The notes beneath the pieces were generated by a model. That model saw only the letters and a program-made list of their open reading frames with translations. It was not told the DNA's origin and searched no databases. A stretch of 40,887 bases of DNA from Rhodocyclaceae bacterium (GTDB lineage: Bacteria > Pseudomonadota > Gammaproteobacteria > Burkholderiales > Rhodocyclaceae): the NCBI GenBank assembly GCA_008080565.1, contig VIKE01000062.1:1-40887 (forward strand), given 5' to 3'. Shown piece after piece: positions 17,964 to 25,723 of this stretch. A program made the translations under genes and the position numbers. Positions within the stretch are counted from its first letter, which is position 1, and every line of letters begins with the position of its first letter.

Positions 17964-18727
17964 TTCGTTTTGCCTCGCTCGGCAGCGGCAGCGCTGGAAA
18001 CGCGCTGCTTGTCGAGCACGGGGCAACTTGCCTGATGCTCGATTGTGGCTTCGGGCTACGGGAAACCGAGACTCGGTTGCTTCGCCTTGGCCGAGCGCCA
18101 TCTGATCTGGCGGGGATTCTCGTTACTCATGAGCATGGCGACCATGTCGCCGGCGTGTTTCGGATGGCGCGCAAGTTCGGACTGCCGGTCTGGATGACGC
18201 ACGGTACCTGGGTGGGCTGTCGCGAGGCGGATTCCCGATTGGATTTGCGCATCATCGATAGTCATCGTTCGCTCTCCATCGGCGATCTGGAGGTTCAACC
18301 TTTTCCGGTGCCTCACGATGCGCGTGAACCCGTGCAATTCATCTTTTCCGGTTCGGGTGTTCGGTTGGGGGTGTTGACCGATATCGGTGAACCGACGGCG
18401 CATGTTTGCGCAATGTTGTCCGGTTGTGCTGGCTTGGTGCTTGAATTCAACTATGATGCCGATATGCTTGAGCGTTCGGCGTATCCAGTGTCACTCAAGC
18501 GACGCATTGCCGGGCGCTATGGTCACCTTGAAAATTCTGCGGCAGCGACATTACTGGGGAAAATTGATTATTCATGCCTGCAAACGTTGGTTGCTGCCCA
18601 TTTGAGTGAGCGAAATAATCGGCCCGAATTAGCAGTTGACGCGGTGGCGAGAGTGCTGGGGTGCCCGGATGAGTGGGTCGGCGTGGCGAGCCCTGATCGC
18701 GGATTTGATTGGCGAAGCGTGGTATAA
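17960..18727 (+). CDS. MBL-fold metallohydrolase (YycJ/WalJ-like)
   Basis: Metallo-beta-lactamase-fold protein of 255 residues. It opens with FASLGSGSAGNALLV, a phrase typical of the YycJ/VicX group, and has the metal motif THEHGDHVAG, then VPHDAREPV and FNYDADML. The known group has nuclease-like or unclear activity, so no precise substrate is claimed. GTG at 17960 overlaps the bamC stop by 4 nt, so translation is coupled. A bidirectional terminator begins about 14 nt after the stop. Confidence 0.83.
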   Translation: MIRFASLGSGSAGNALLVEHGATCLMLDCGFGLRETETRLLRLGRAPSDLAGILVTHEHGDHVAGVFRMARKFGLPVWMTHGTWVGCREADSRLDLRIIDSHRSLSIGDLEVQPFPVPHDAREPVQFIFSGSGVRLGVLTDIGEPTAHVCAMLSGCAGLVLEFNYDADMLERSAYPVSLKRRIAGRYGHLENSAAATLLGKIDYSCLQTLVAAHLSERNNRPELAVDAVARVLGCPDEWVGVASPDRGFDWRSVV

Positions 18728-18740
18728 AAATCAGGACAAT

Positions 18741-18770
18741 AAAAAACGGGGCCGAAGCCCCGTTTTTCTT
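18741..18770. terminator. Bidirectional Rho-independent terminator
   Basis: ACGGGGC and GCCCCGT form a perfect 7-bp stem around CGAA, with an A-run before and a T-run after. It can end both the dapA-bamC operon on the + strand and the lipoprotein gene on the - strand. Confidence 0.92.
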
Positions 18771-18782
18771 GATGCAGGAAAA

Positions 18783-18990
18783 TTACTTAGCTGCAGCCGG
18801 AGCAGCGGCTTCAGCCGGCTTGGCGGCATCAGCAGCCGGAGCGGCAGCCGGGGCAGCGGCTTCAGCCGGCTTGGCGGCATCAGCAGCCGGGGCAGCGGCC
18901 GGCCGGGGCGGCAGCAGGAGCTTCCGGCTTCTTGCCGCAAGCGGACAGGGCAACGGCGAGCAGAGCAGCAACGAGGATAGACTTATTCAT
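18783..18990 (-). pseudogene. Small Ala/Pro-rich lipoprotein gene with a frameshift
   Basis: ATG at 18990 is preceded by AAGGAAA and encodes MNKSILVAALLAVALSACGKK, a lipoprotein signal peptide with lipobox LSAC. After APAAAPA the frame hits a stop. The +1-shifted frame continues as an Ala/Pro/Lys/Glu-rich repeat ending at the stop at 18783-18785. The total length is 208 nt (3n+1), consistent with a single extra base in the GGCCGGCC stretch near 18897-18906. A 51-bp tandem repeat forms the C-terminal half. Such proteins are often small outer-membrane-linked lipoproteins of unknown role. Slippage, phase variation and sequencing error are all possible. An extended -10 promoter lies upstream. Confidence 0.7.
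18793..18894. repeat. 51-bp tandem repeat, two copies
   Basis: Units at 18793-18843 and 18844-18894 start with GCAGCCGG and share the internal stretch TTCAGCCGGCTTGGCGGCAT. They differ at only a few positions. They encode the Ala-rich repeats of the lipoprotein on the minus strand. Confidence 0.85.
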
Positions 18991-19063
18991 GGGATTTCCT
19001 TATCGACAAGAGGCAACAAAATCTGAATTGATCGGAGATCAGGAGCTACCTAATCAGTCTATG

Positions 19064-19072
19064 ATTATAACA
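19064..19072 (-). promoter_or_regulatory. Extended -10 promoter for the small lipoprotein gene
   Basis: On the minus strand the sequence TGTTATAAT is a perfect extended -10 (TG-n-TATAAT) in an AT-rich stretch. It lies about 75 nt upstream of the ATG at 18990. No good -35 is seen, which extended -10 promoters tolerate. Confidence 0.55.
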
Positions 19073-19125
19073 ATAATTTATTTCTGTGGGCGAGACTTGC
19101 TGCAGTGCAAAATAGCGCTTGAAGT

Positions 19126-19602
19126 TCAGAGCCCAAGCGCGGTGCTGGTCACGCCTTCTCCACCTTCTGACCAGATTTCCTTGAAGCGGGTCAAATAGGG
19201 CCGGACTTCGTCAATTTCATCGATTAGTAATTTGCTGCGTGGCTGATCCCGTTCGAAGCGGATCAGGGCGTGTTTGTCGTCAACGAGGATCATGCTGTCC
19301 CGAAGATGGGCAAGCTGTGGCGGCGTTTGACGGGCAGTGGCAAGGTGGCCGTAGGTGGCGAGTTGGTTGAGAAATTGCGGATTTTTTTGCCGGATCGGAC
19401 CGGCGTTGCGAACGGCTATTTGCAGGGTGTTGGGCTCACCGGCCTGAAGGACTCGTTTGATATGAAGCAGGCGGGGGGCGGATTCAAGCTTCAGCGCGAC
19501 AAGGTCTTCGTCATAAATGCTGATCTTATGACAGGCAATGGCCAGCAGGCGGTCGAGCGCCATCTGGTAGTCTGCCCAGGGGGTAATCAGTTCGCGAGCC
19601 AT
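19126..19602 (-). CDS. Conserved hypothetical protein, 158 aa
   Basis: Soluble protein of 158 residues without signal peptide or membrane helix. It begins MARELITPWADYQMALDRLL and contains HKISIYDEDL and MILVDDKHALIRF. The phrases recall the phospholipase-D-like DUF7931 proteins of betaproteobacteria, but this is from memory and no catalytic HKD motif is present. The gene stands alone. The 297 nt upstream (19603-19899), up to the polymerase X gene, hold no supportable gene. Confidence 0.65.
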   Translation of the reverse strand: MARELITPWADYQMALDRLLAIACHKISIYDEDLVALKLESAPRLLHIKRVLQAGEPNTLQIAVRNAGPIRQKNPQFLNQLATYGHLATARQTPPQLAHLRDSMILVDDKHALIRFERDQPRSKLLIDEIDEVRPYLTRFKEIWSEGGEGVTSTALGL

Positions 19603-19899
19603 GATGCAAAGTGTAGTCGATTGATAGTGCTACGAAAAGGAGCTCACTCAGCCTGCGTCGGACCTGATCCTTTTGGTCAGTGGAATGAAGGGGGCTTCTC
19701 TGAGGCATATTATCCTGCCATGCTGGGCGGGTAGCGCGCTGTCAATGTGCGCGACGACAAAACGGCCCCTGCGTAGCTGCTTAATATGGCAGATGCGCGA
19801 GGTCTTCCCGACTTGCCCACTTTGCCGGAAATTGTCTCGGCGAGCGTGTTGCCCAGGCAGGGGGGGCCGACGTCTGACTGATCGTGAGGATTTCAGCTA

Positions 19900-21636
19900 T
19901 CACGCACGTATTCCGGCGAGTAGTTGCTTCAGTTCAGGCAACGCTCGCGTATTGAGGACGTTGCTAGCTGTCAGCCATCCACGCCGTGCCTGACCGATGC
20001 CATACTTCAGATTGTTGAAGTCGTCCAAGCTGTGGGCATCCGAATTGATTGCAACGAGAACGCCCTCGTCATGCGCCATTCGGCAATGCGTGTCGAGCAG
20101 ATCAAGCCGCTCGGGATGCGCATTGAGTTCGAGGAAGCAGCCACGTTGTTTCGCGTGGCGGATGACCCTTAGCATGTCGACGTCGTAAGGCGCGCGTTCC
20201 TCAATCATGCGGCCGGTCGGGTGGGCGAGCAGGGTGAAGTACGGGTTGTCCATGGCACGCAGGATACGCTCGGTCTGCTTGGTGCGCGGCAGATCGAATC
20301 GGCTGTGCACTGCTGCGACGACCAGATCCAGTTGCCGTAGCGAACTGTCAGGCAGATCGAGGCGGCCGTCCACGAGGATGTCGACCTCGATTCCCTTGAG
20401 CAGGACGATACCATTGAGTCTGTCATTGAGGTGGTCGATCGTATCGCACTGCTCGGCCAGCCGCTGAGGGTCGAGGCCATGGGCCATCGCCTGTCGGCGG
20501 GAATGGTCGGTGATGGCGAGATAGGATAGACCCAGCGCCTGTGCGGCACACGCCATCGCCTCAAGGCTATCGCGGCCGTCGCTGGCCTTGGTATGGGCAT
20601 GGAGGTCGCCCTTGAGATCGCGGAGAGCCACGAGCTCTGGTAACAGTCCTGTGCGGGCCGCGTCGATCTCGCCCCGGTCCTCGCGCAGTTCCGGCGGAAT
20701 CCAGGAGAGGCCGAGGCAGCGGTAGACATCCAGCTCACTGGCCCCGGCGACTTTCTGGCGGCCTTTGAATATGCCGTATTCGTTGAGTTTCCAGCCCTTT
20801 TCTTGGGCGATCTTGCGTAGCGCAATGTTATGCGCCTTGGCGCCGGTAAGATGGCATAGTGCAGCGCCATGAGCGGCTGCGCTGACGATGCGCAGATCCA
20901 CCTGCAAGCCGCTCTTGAGGATGACGCTGGCGCGTGTGGTGCCTTGGGCGAGAACCTCGGCGACTTCGTCATAGGAAACGAAGTGGCGCATCGCGTCACT
21001 GCCATCCGCTCCGACATTGAGAGTGACAAGGATATCGATGTCGCCAACGGTTTCCCGGCTGCGCCGGTAGCTCCCGGCGATATCGACGCGCTGTACACCG
21101 CATGCGCCGCGCAGCCAGGAGGCAAGAGGCTCGGCGTACTGGGCTGCGGTAACCAGCTTGACGCGATGCGATTTCGAGAGGTGTGCCTCGATAGCCTGGA
21201 GGATGTTTTCCTCGGTCTTTGCTCCGAAGCCGGGCAGTGCGCGAATACGACCGTCTTGTGCCGCGCGGGCAAGTTGTTCCGGTGTCTGAATGTCGAGGTC
21301 GTGCCAGAGCGTACGAACGCGCTTGGGGCCAAGACCTTGGACATGTAGCAGCTCGCCGATGGCTGGTGGCAGTTCGGCGTGCAGGTTCTCCAAGGCGCGG
21401 CACTTGCCTGTCGTAACGATTTCGTGAATCTTTGCAGCGAGATCATTGCCAATGCCCGGTAACTCAGTCAAATCCTCGCCTCGTTCGATCATGCCCCGTA
21501 CTTCGCGCGCCAACTCGGCAAGCATCCGCGCGGCGTTCCGGTAGGCACGGATGCGGAAGGGGTTGGCCTGTTCGATTTCCAGCAGGTCGGCGATCTCGTT
21601 GAAGATCGCGGCGATGTCGGCGTTGTGGGTGGGCAT
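19900..21636 (-). CDS. polX: DNA polymerase/3'-5' exonuclease PolX family protein
   Basis: Protein of 578 residues, the normal PolX size. The order is an N-terminal helix-hairpin-helix/Pol-beta-like part (1-330) with ELPGIGNDLAAKIHEI, HVQGLGPKRVRTLW and the nucleotidyltransferase motif GSYRRSRETVGDIDILV, then a C-terminal PHP phosphoesterase domain with GDLHAHTKASDGRDS, AITDHSRR and INSDAHS. It is expected to act in base-excision or break repair. The start at 21636 (MPTHNADIAAIF) fits the family; an in-frame extension to 21720 is not family-like. The start is preceded by GATCCGTAGCAAAC, resembling the tip of the interspersed repeat. Confidence 0.88.
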   Translation of the reverse strand: MPTHNADIAAIFNEIADLLEIEQANPFRIRAYRNAARMLAELAREVRGMIERGEDLTELPGIGNDLAAKIHEIVTTGKCRALENLHAELPPAIGELLHVQGLGPKRVRTLWHDLDIQTPEQLARAAQDGRIRALPGFGAKTEENILQAIEAHLSKSHRVKLVTAAQYAEPLASWLRGACGVQRVDIAGSYRRSRETVGDIDILVTLNVGADGSDAMRHFVSYDEVAEVLAQGTTRASVILKSGLQVDLRIVSAAAHGAALCHLTGAKAHNIALRKIAQEKGWKLNEYGIFKGRQKVAGASELDVYRCLGLSWIPPELREDRGEIDAARTGLLPELVALRDLKGDLHAHTKASDGRDSLEAMACAAQALGLSYLAITDHSRRQAMAHGLDPQRLAEQCDTIDHLNDRLNGIVLLKGIEVDILVDGRLDLPDSSLRQLDLVVAAVHSRFDLPRTKQTERILRAMDNPYFTLLAHPTGRMIEERAPYDVDMLRVIRHAKQRGCFLELNAHPERLDLLDTHCRMAHDEGVLVAINSDAHSLDDFNNLKYGIGQARRGWLTASNVLNTRALPELKQLLAGIRA

Positions 21637-21765
21637 GTTTGCTACGGATCGGCTGGCAAATGAATTGCAAAACCCTCGGGAATCTTTCTTGGCGATTTGT
21701 GCTGCGAGGTGTTCCGGCATGAGCTCAAAACTTGATTGCCCTAGCTGCGCATCAATTCCGAAGAC

Positions 21766-22077
21766 CTAATGCCGGCTTATCAACAGGCCGAGGACCAAAC
21801 CAAATCCCATGGCAGCGCCTACCGCCCGCCAGGGATTTTGTCGAGCGTAATCATTGACCGCGTGTCCAGCCCCCCTGGCCTTGGCTGCAAGCGTACCTTT
21901 GGCTTCGGAGAGGCTGCCCTTCGCTTGCTTGAGATGTTCCTGCATGCGGCTACGTATTTCGGCGATCTTCTCTCCGGTTTGGCCTGTGGTGGCGCTCAGC
22001 AGCTCTTCTGCGTCGGCAACAACGGCGTTGAGATCGGAGATGACCTTTTCCTTACTGAGTTGAATTCGCTGGTCCAT
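21766..22077 (-). CDS. DUF883 (ElaB/YqjD-type) ribosome-associated membrane protein
   Basis: Protein of 103 residues with a long amphipathic helical part (1-75, LSKEKVISDLNAVVADAEEL) and a C-terminal membrane anchor (GAAMGFGLVLGLLI) after the motif ARQNPWRAVG. This layout defines the ElaB/YqjD/YgaM group, which in E. coli are C-tail-anchored, stationary-phase ribosome-binding proteins. The start at 22077 follows the ribosome-binding site GGAGTAATCATC. It lies about 60 nt after the nitroreductase gene on the same strand and may be co-transcribed. Confidence 0.85.
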   Translation of the reverse strand: MDQRIQLSKEKVISDLNAVVADAEELLSATTGQTGEKIAEIRSRMQEHLKQAKGSLSEAKGTLAAKARGAGHAVNDYARQNPWRAVGAAMGFGLVLGLLISRH

Positions 22078-22138
22078 GATGATTACTCCATAGAAATGCG
22101 TTGAATGATCGATAGTCCTGTAACAAACCGGGGGGGCG

Positions 22139-22729
22139 TCAGCGCCAAGCGAGGACCAAAGGCTTGCGCCGCGACGACGCCGGCGTTTCGCCGGCCGGAT
22201 ACCCGACAATGATCGGAGCAATCGCCGAATAGTCATCGGCAACGCCGAGTTCAGACTTGGTCTCCGGCAGGTTCAAAGCTTCCAGTGCCGAGCCGATAAC
22301 GCAGGTTCCCAGACCCTTGACGCATGCAGCCAAGATTAGATTTTCGGCAGCGAGCCAGCAGTCTGCCTCGTTGAAGAGGCCAATCGGTTTGTCCCAAATC
22401 ACAATCAAGGTACCGGCGTCATAAAAGATGTTGAAATCGGGACTGGCATAGTGGTCAAAGGAACGGCTGGATCGCTCGCTACCGGATCTTCGTATCTGCT
22501 CGGCAAAAAGCGGTTTTGCCCGATCTGAAATGGTCTTTAGCAGATGCCTGTCCTGGATAACAAGAAATGCCCATGGCTCTTCGTGCATCGCAGTAGGCGC
22601 CCGTACAGCAGCGTCGAGTAGCACCTGAACGGTTTCACGATCAAGATTTTCATTTCGGTAGCTGCGCACCGAACACCTCGTTTGGATTGCCTGAGAAACG
22701 CTCATGTCAACTTCAGTTGCGCATTCCAT
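22139..22729 (-). CDS. Nitroreductase family protein
   Basis: FMN-dependent NAD(P)H oxidoreductase of the nitroreductase fold, 196 residues. Features are the FMN-binding N-terminal phrase TRCSVRSYRNENLD, then AAVRAPTAMHEEPWAFLVI, and the later AAENLILAACVKGLGTCVIGS. The physiological substrate is unknown for most members. Three in-frame ATGs compete; 22729 (MECATEV) is chosen because GGGAG lies 7 nt before it. The later ATG at 22705 also fits the family start. A near-FNR palindrome at 22805-22818 lies about 75 nt upstream. Confidence 0.82.
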   Translation of the reverse strand: MECATEVDMSVSQAIQTRCSVRSYRNENLDRETVQVLLDAAVRAPTAMHEEPWAFLVIQDRHLLKTISDRAKPLFAEQIRRSGSERSSRSFDHYASPDFNIFYDAGTLIVIWDKPIGLFNEADCWLAAENLILAACVKGLGTCVIGSALEALNLPETKSELGVADDYSAIAPIIVGYPAGETPASSRRKPLVLAWR

Positions 22730-22804
22730 GATCGGCTCCCGCATAAAAAGGAAGTACATTGGATTCTCGAAATGGCGCAGAATCAGCTTGTCACCGTCTG
22801 ATGG

Positions 22805-22818
22805 GTGATCTGGATCAT
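22805..22818 (-). promoter_or_regulatory. Possible FNR/DNR-type site upstream of the nitroreductase gene
   Basis: GTGAT-CTGG-ATCAT matches the FNR consensus TTGAT-N4-ATCAA at 8 of 10 defined positions and is perfectly palindromic in its inner four bases per half. It is about 75 nt from the proposed nitroreductase start. The 22730-23077 gap (348 nt) around it holds no supportable gene. Confidence 0.4.
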
Positions 22819-23077
22819 TGATTACCCTCGCGCATTTCTTCGGTCCATCCTAGCTAGTCGAAGTTGAATGGCATATACCTTCAAGCACGTATATGTCAGC
22901 GTCCGATACCGAAAATTGAGGTCTCATGGCTGCGATCAAAGCCTGAGGATTGTTGGCCGTGGCTATTCCAGATGGATCTTGTTCAGGTAGCGGGACTTCT
23001 TTTGGGCAGGGTGACGTAGAGACCTCACCACCCTTGCCCGGAGGATTGATAGAATTCGCGCTTTTTCGGAGTTGACC

Positions 23078-24376
23078 GTGCCAATCGGGATCATCGTATC
23101 GCTGGACCATGAGGCACGGGGGATTACCCGCCAGGATGGCAAGGCCATCTTCGTCGATGGCGCCCTGCCGGGTGAAACCGTCGAATACGCCAGCTTCCGG
23201 AGAAAATCCAAGTTCGAGCTGGCGCATCTGGTCCGCGTCATCAAGCCATCGAACGCCCGCGTTGTGCCGCGTTGTCCGCATTTTGGCGTGTGTGGCGGAT
23301 GCGCCATGCAGCACATGGATCCGTCAGCGCAAGTCGCCGCCAAGCAGCGTGTCCTTGAGGACAGCCTCTGGCACATCGGTCGTGTTCGTCCGGAAACGAT
23401 GTTGCCACCGATTCAGGGCGAGCCTTGGGGCTATCGGCACCGGGCACGACTAGCGGTTCGTCAGGTTTCGAAAAACGGGGACGTGCTGATTGGCTTCCAT
23501 GAATGGCGCAGCAGCTACATCGCCGATATTCGAAGCTGCGATGTTTTGCCGCCCCATGTCTCGGCCCTGCTGATGCCCATGCGCGACCTGTTTGGCGCGC
23601 TGACCGTGGCCGATCGCATCCGCGAGGTCGAGGTGGCCGTTGGTGAGCATTGTACGGCTGTGCTGTTGCGCATTCTGGATCAGCTGACTACGGCTGACGA
23701 GCGCTTGTTGCGCGAGTTTGCCGACCGGCACGCCATCGTCTTCTATCTGCAGCCAAAAGGCCCGGATTCCATCCAGCGTTTTCATCCGCTGCCCGGCCCG
23801 CGCTTGTCCTACACCTTGCCGGAGTTCGGTCTGGAGTTCGATTTCAAGCCGAATGATTTCACCCAGGTTAACCATGCGGTGAATCGCGTGTTGGTCCGCC
23901 GCGCCATGCGCCTGCTTGACCCGCAACCGGGCGAGCGGATCGCCGACATGTTCTGCGGTTTGGGAAATTTCACCTTGCCGATTGCCCGGTCGGGGGCTGT
24001 CGTGGTCGGTGTCGAAGGCAGTGCCGGGCTGGTGGCGCGTGGGCGCGAGAGCGCGGTTTCGAATGGTCTGGCGGAGCGCGTCGAGTTTGGTGTGGCCAAT
24101 CTGTTTGAATGCTCGGAGCAATCGCTGGCAGCGCTGGGCAGTTTCGACAAAATGCTGATCGACCCGCCGCGTGAGGGGGCGGTTGAACTGGTCAGGTCCC
24201 TGGGAAAAGATGCGCCGCGCCGCATAGTCTACGTGTCCTGCAATCCCGGTACGCTGGCCCGCGATGCTGCGGTACTGGTTTCGGAGAAGGGCTACCGTTT
24301 CGTCTCGGCAGGTGCCGTGAATATGTTCCCGCACACCGCCCACGTCGAGTCGATTGCCGTTTTCGAACGGCCCTGA
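23078..24376 (+). CDS. rlmD: 23S rRNA (uracil-1939-C5)-methyltransferase
   Basis: SAM-dependent m5U methyltransferase of 432 residues. The N-terminal TRAM domain (1-60) is followed by a cysteine cluster [10 protein letters not shown] (Cys66, 72, 75), the [4Fe-4S] ligands of RlmD. The C-terminal Rossmann domain has [22 protein letters not shown] and the catalytic Cys in [12 protein letters not shown]. The start is taken as GTG at 23078 ([12 protein letters not shown]); a TTG two codons earlier is possible. The sequence just before it, TTTTTCGGAGTTGACCGT, resembles the interspersed repeat core. A terminator follows at once. Confidence 0.92.
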   Translation: MPIGIIVSLDHEARGITRQDGKAIFVDGALPGETVEYASFRRKSKFELAHLVRVIKPSNARVVPRCPHFGVCGGCAMQHMDPSAQVAAKQRVLEDSLWHIGRVRPETMLPPIQGEPWGYRHRARLAVRQVSKNGDVLIGFHEWRSSYIADIRSCDVLPPHVSALLMPMRDLFGALTVADRIREVEVAVGEHCTAVLLRILDQLTTADERLLREFADRHAIVFYLQPKGPDSIQRFHPLPGPRLSYTLPEFGLEFDFKPNDFTQVNHAVNRVLVRRAMRLLDPQPGERIADMFCGLGNFTLPIARSGAVVVGVEGSAGLVARGRESAVSNGLAERVEFGVANLFECSEQSLAALGSFDKMLIDPPREGAVELVRSLGKDAPRRIVYVSCNPGTLARDAAVLVSEKGYRFVSAGAVNMFPHTAHVESIAVFERP

Positions 24377-24397
24377 CGACACGGGTTTTTCAGGCAT

Positions 24398-24424
24398 AAA
24401 AAAGGCGGCCGAGGCCGCCTTTTG
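24398..24424. terminator. Bidirectional Rho-independent terminator
   Basis: GGCGGCC and GGCCGCC pair around GA, flanked by an A-run on the left and a T-run on the right. It separates the convergent rlmD and Bax-inhibitor-1 genes. Confidence 0.9.
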
Positions 24425-24442
24425 CTATTGCGTCAGCGAAGC

Positions 24443-25135
24443 TTAGTCGCGCTCGCCGGTGAAGGCCATGATCAGTTGCAGCAGGCCGACGAAAACGTTG
24501 TAAACGTCCAGGTAAACCGCCAGGGTCGCGCTCACGTAGTTGGTTTCGCCACCCTGAATGATGCGGCTGATGTCGTACAGGATGTAGGCCGAGAAGATAC
24601 CGACAACGGCGACAGAAATGGTCAGCGACAGCGCCGGAATTTGGAAGAAGATGTTGGCGACAGCGGCAAGCAGCACGACGATCATGCCGACGAAGAGGAA
24701 CTTGCCCATGCTGCTGAAGTCACGCTTGCTGACCGCAGCGACGGTCGACATCGTGAAGAACACGGCGCCCGTGCCACCTGCGGCCATGGCGATCATCGAG
24801 CCGCCGTTGGAGAAACCGAGGGCGACTTGCAGGATGCGCGACAACATGAGCCCCATGAAGAAGGTGAAGCCGAGGAGCAGGGCGACGCCCAGTCCGCTGT
24901 CCTTGTTCTTTTCGATGCCCCACATGAAGCCCATGGCAACGCCCATGAAGAGCAGGAAGGAAATGAACGGGCTGCCAGCCAGGAAGCTGAATTGCATCTG
25001 GATGCCGACCAGTGCGCCAATGACCGTCGGTACCATGGAAAGACCGAGCAGCATGTAGGTGTTGCGCAGAACGCGGTTCTGCTGCAGTGCTAGCCCCGAA
25101 GAGCCCTGATTGGCAATCTCGAAGTTGGTGTTCAT
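24443..25135 (-). CDS. Bax inhibitor-1/YccA family membrane protein
   Basis: Inner-membrane protein of 230 residues with seven predicted helices, typical of the BI-1/TMBIM family. The C-terminal part with SAYILYDISRIIQGGE and ALAVYLDVYNVFVGLLQL carries the conserved Asp residues linked to pH-sensitive calcium leak in BsYetJ and shared by E. coli YccA, a modulator of the FtsH protease. The N-terminus MNTNFEIANQGSSGLALQ is polar. The gene is divergent from tRNA-Ser and shares a terminator with rlmD. Confidence 0.9.
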   Translation of the reverse strand: MNTNFEIANQGSSGLALQQNRVLRNTYMLLGLSMVPTVIGALVGIQMQFSFLAGSPFISFLLFMGVAMGFMWGIEKNKDSGLGVALLLGFTFFMGLMLSRILQVALGFSNGGSMIAMAAGGTGAVFFTMSTVAAVSKRDFSSMGKFLFVGMIVVLLAAVANIFFQIPALSLTISVAVVGIFSAYILYDISRIIQGGETNYVSATLAVYLDVYNVFVGLLQLIMAFTGERD

Positions 25136-25226
25136 GCGGGAAACTCCCTTGTGTTGTTACGACAAACGCTAAGACTAACGGAGCGGGAGGGAAGTTTCAA
25201 ATATTCCTGTGCGCTTTTGTGTCAGA

Positions 25227-25253
25227 TTGTACCGGTGGCGACTGTGTTATCAT
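25227..25253 (+). promoter_or_regulatory. Possible promoter for tRNA-Ser
   Basis: TTGTAC and TATCAT are 15 nt apart and lie 12 nt before the mature tRNA start. The spacer is a little short, so the call is tentative. Confidence 0.4.
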
Positions 25254-25264
25254 GCGCGCCTTCC

Positions 25265-25352
25265 GGGTCTGTGGCAGAGCGGTTGAATGCACCGGTCTTG
25301 AAAACCGGCGTGCTGAAAAGCATCGTGAGTTCGAATCTCACCGGACCCGCCA
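25265..25352 (+). tRNA. tRNA-Ser (anticodon UGA)
   Basis: An 88-nt class II tRNA with a long variable arm. The acceptor GGGTCTG pairs with CGGACCC (one wobble). The anticodon stem CCGGT/ACCGG encloses CTTGAAA, so the anticodon is TGA. The T arm has GAGTTCGAATCTC, and GCCA is encoded at the 3' end. A terminator follows at 25364-25390. Confidence 0.95.
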
Positions 25353-25363
25353 AGGAATTGCAT

Positions 25364-25390
25364 CGGCCCCATTGGGGCCGTTTTGCTTTC
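25364..25390 (+). terminator. Rho-independent terminator after tRNA-Ser
   Basis: CGGCCCC and GGGGCCG form a 7-bp stem around ATT, followed by TTTTGCTTTC. Confidence 0.85.
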
Positions 25391-25407
25391 TGGCTGTTTT
25401 GACGGTG

Positions 25408-25424
25408 TGCGGCAATATGTCGCA
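25408..25424 (+). promoter_or_regulatory. 17-bp palindromic operator 1 of the copper/redox cluster
   Basis: TGCGGCAATATGTCGCA is an inverted repeat of 7-bp arms (one mismatch) with a 3-nt centre. It is almost the same as the site at 34333-34349. A -10-like TAGCAT begins 23 nt downstream (25448-25453) with no -35, suiting an activator. The pattern resembles RegA/PrrA/RoxR-type sites as I recall them. Confidence 0.6.
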
Positions 25425-25480
25425 TCCCCCTGGTGCACCGAAGTCGTTAGCATGGCGACAAATGCGTAAGGGAGAGCGCC

Positions 25481-25657
25481 ATGCAGCAGGATCAGAAACC
25501 TCAGAATCAGCCGGAAATGGCTTCATTGCTCCTTGGCGCCGGCTTTGCGCTGGCTTCGCTGATCATCCTGCCCGCCGTTGCCCAGCGCGTCGGCCTCGGT
25601 TCGGCCGTGACCATCGCCCTGCGTGGTGCCTTGATGCGGGCATCGAACCGTTTTTGA
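25481..25657 (+). CDS. 58-residue single-pass membrane protein, first gene of the cluster
   Basis: The ATG follows the ribosome-binding site GGGAGAG at a good distance. The product begins MQQDQKPQNQPEM, a polar Gln-rich head, then one hydrophobic segment (about 15-33, LLLGAGFALASLIILPAV), and ends in a basic tail (ALRGALMRASNRF). I know no named family. It lies 56 nt after the palindromic operator and is followed by a terminator-like hairpin before the sco gene, so it may be the most strongly expressed product of this promoter. Confidence 0.65.
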   Translation: MQQDQKPQNQPEMASLLLGAGFALASLIILPAVAQRVGLGSAVTIALRGALMRASNRF

Positions 25658-25686
25658 TCTGATCGTTACTGCCATCGCAACAATGC

Positions 25687-25716
25687 AGGCAGACTTTGGG
25701 TCTGCCTTTTGTTTTT
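25687..25716 (+). terminator. Terminator/attenuator hairpin before the sco gene
   Basis: AGGCAGAC and GTCTGCCT form a perfect 8-bp stem with a 5-nt loop, followed by TTTGTTTTT. It ends only 8 nt before the sco start codon, so read-through or a second promoter is needed for the genes beyond it. Confidence 0.75.
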
Positions 25717-25723
25717 CCCGACT

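Noticed and set aside
19784..19879. A 31-codon + strand frame (starting MADARGLPDLPTLPEIV) in the gap before polX
   Set aside because: No ribosome-binding site, very short, and nothing else supports it; it may be a gene relic.
22850..23314. A 154-codon minus-strand frame before and into rlmD
   Set aside because: Half overlaps rlmD antisense; the intergenic part has no good start or ribosome-binding site, although the translated tail reads like ordinary protein.
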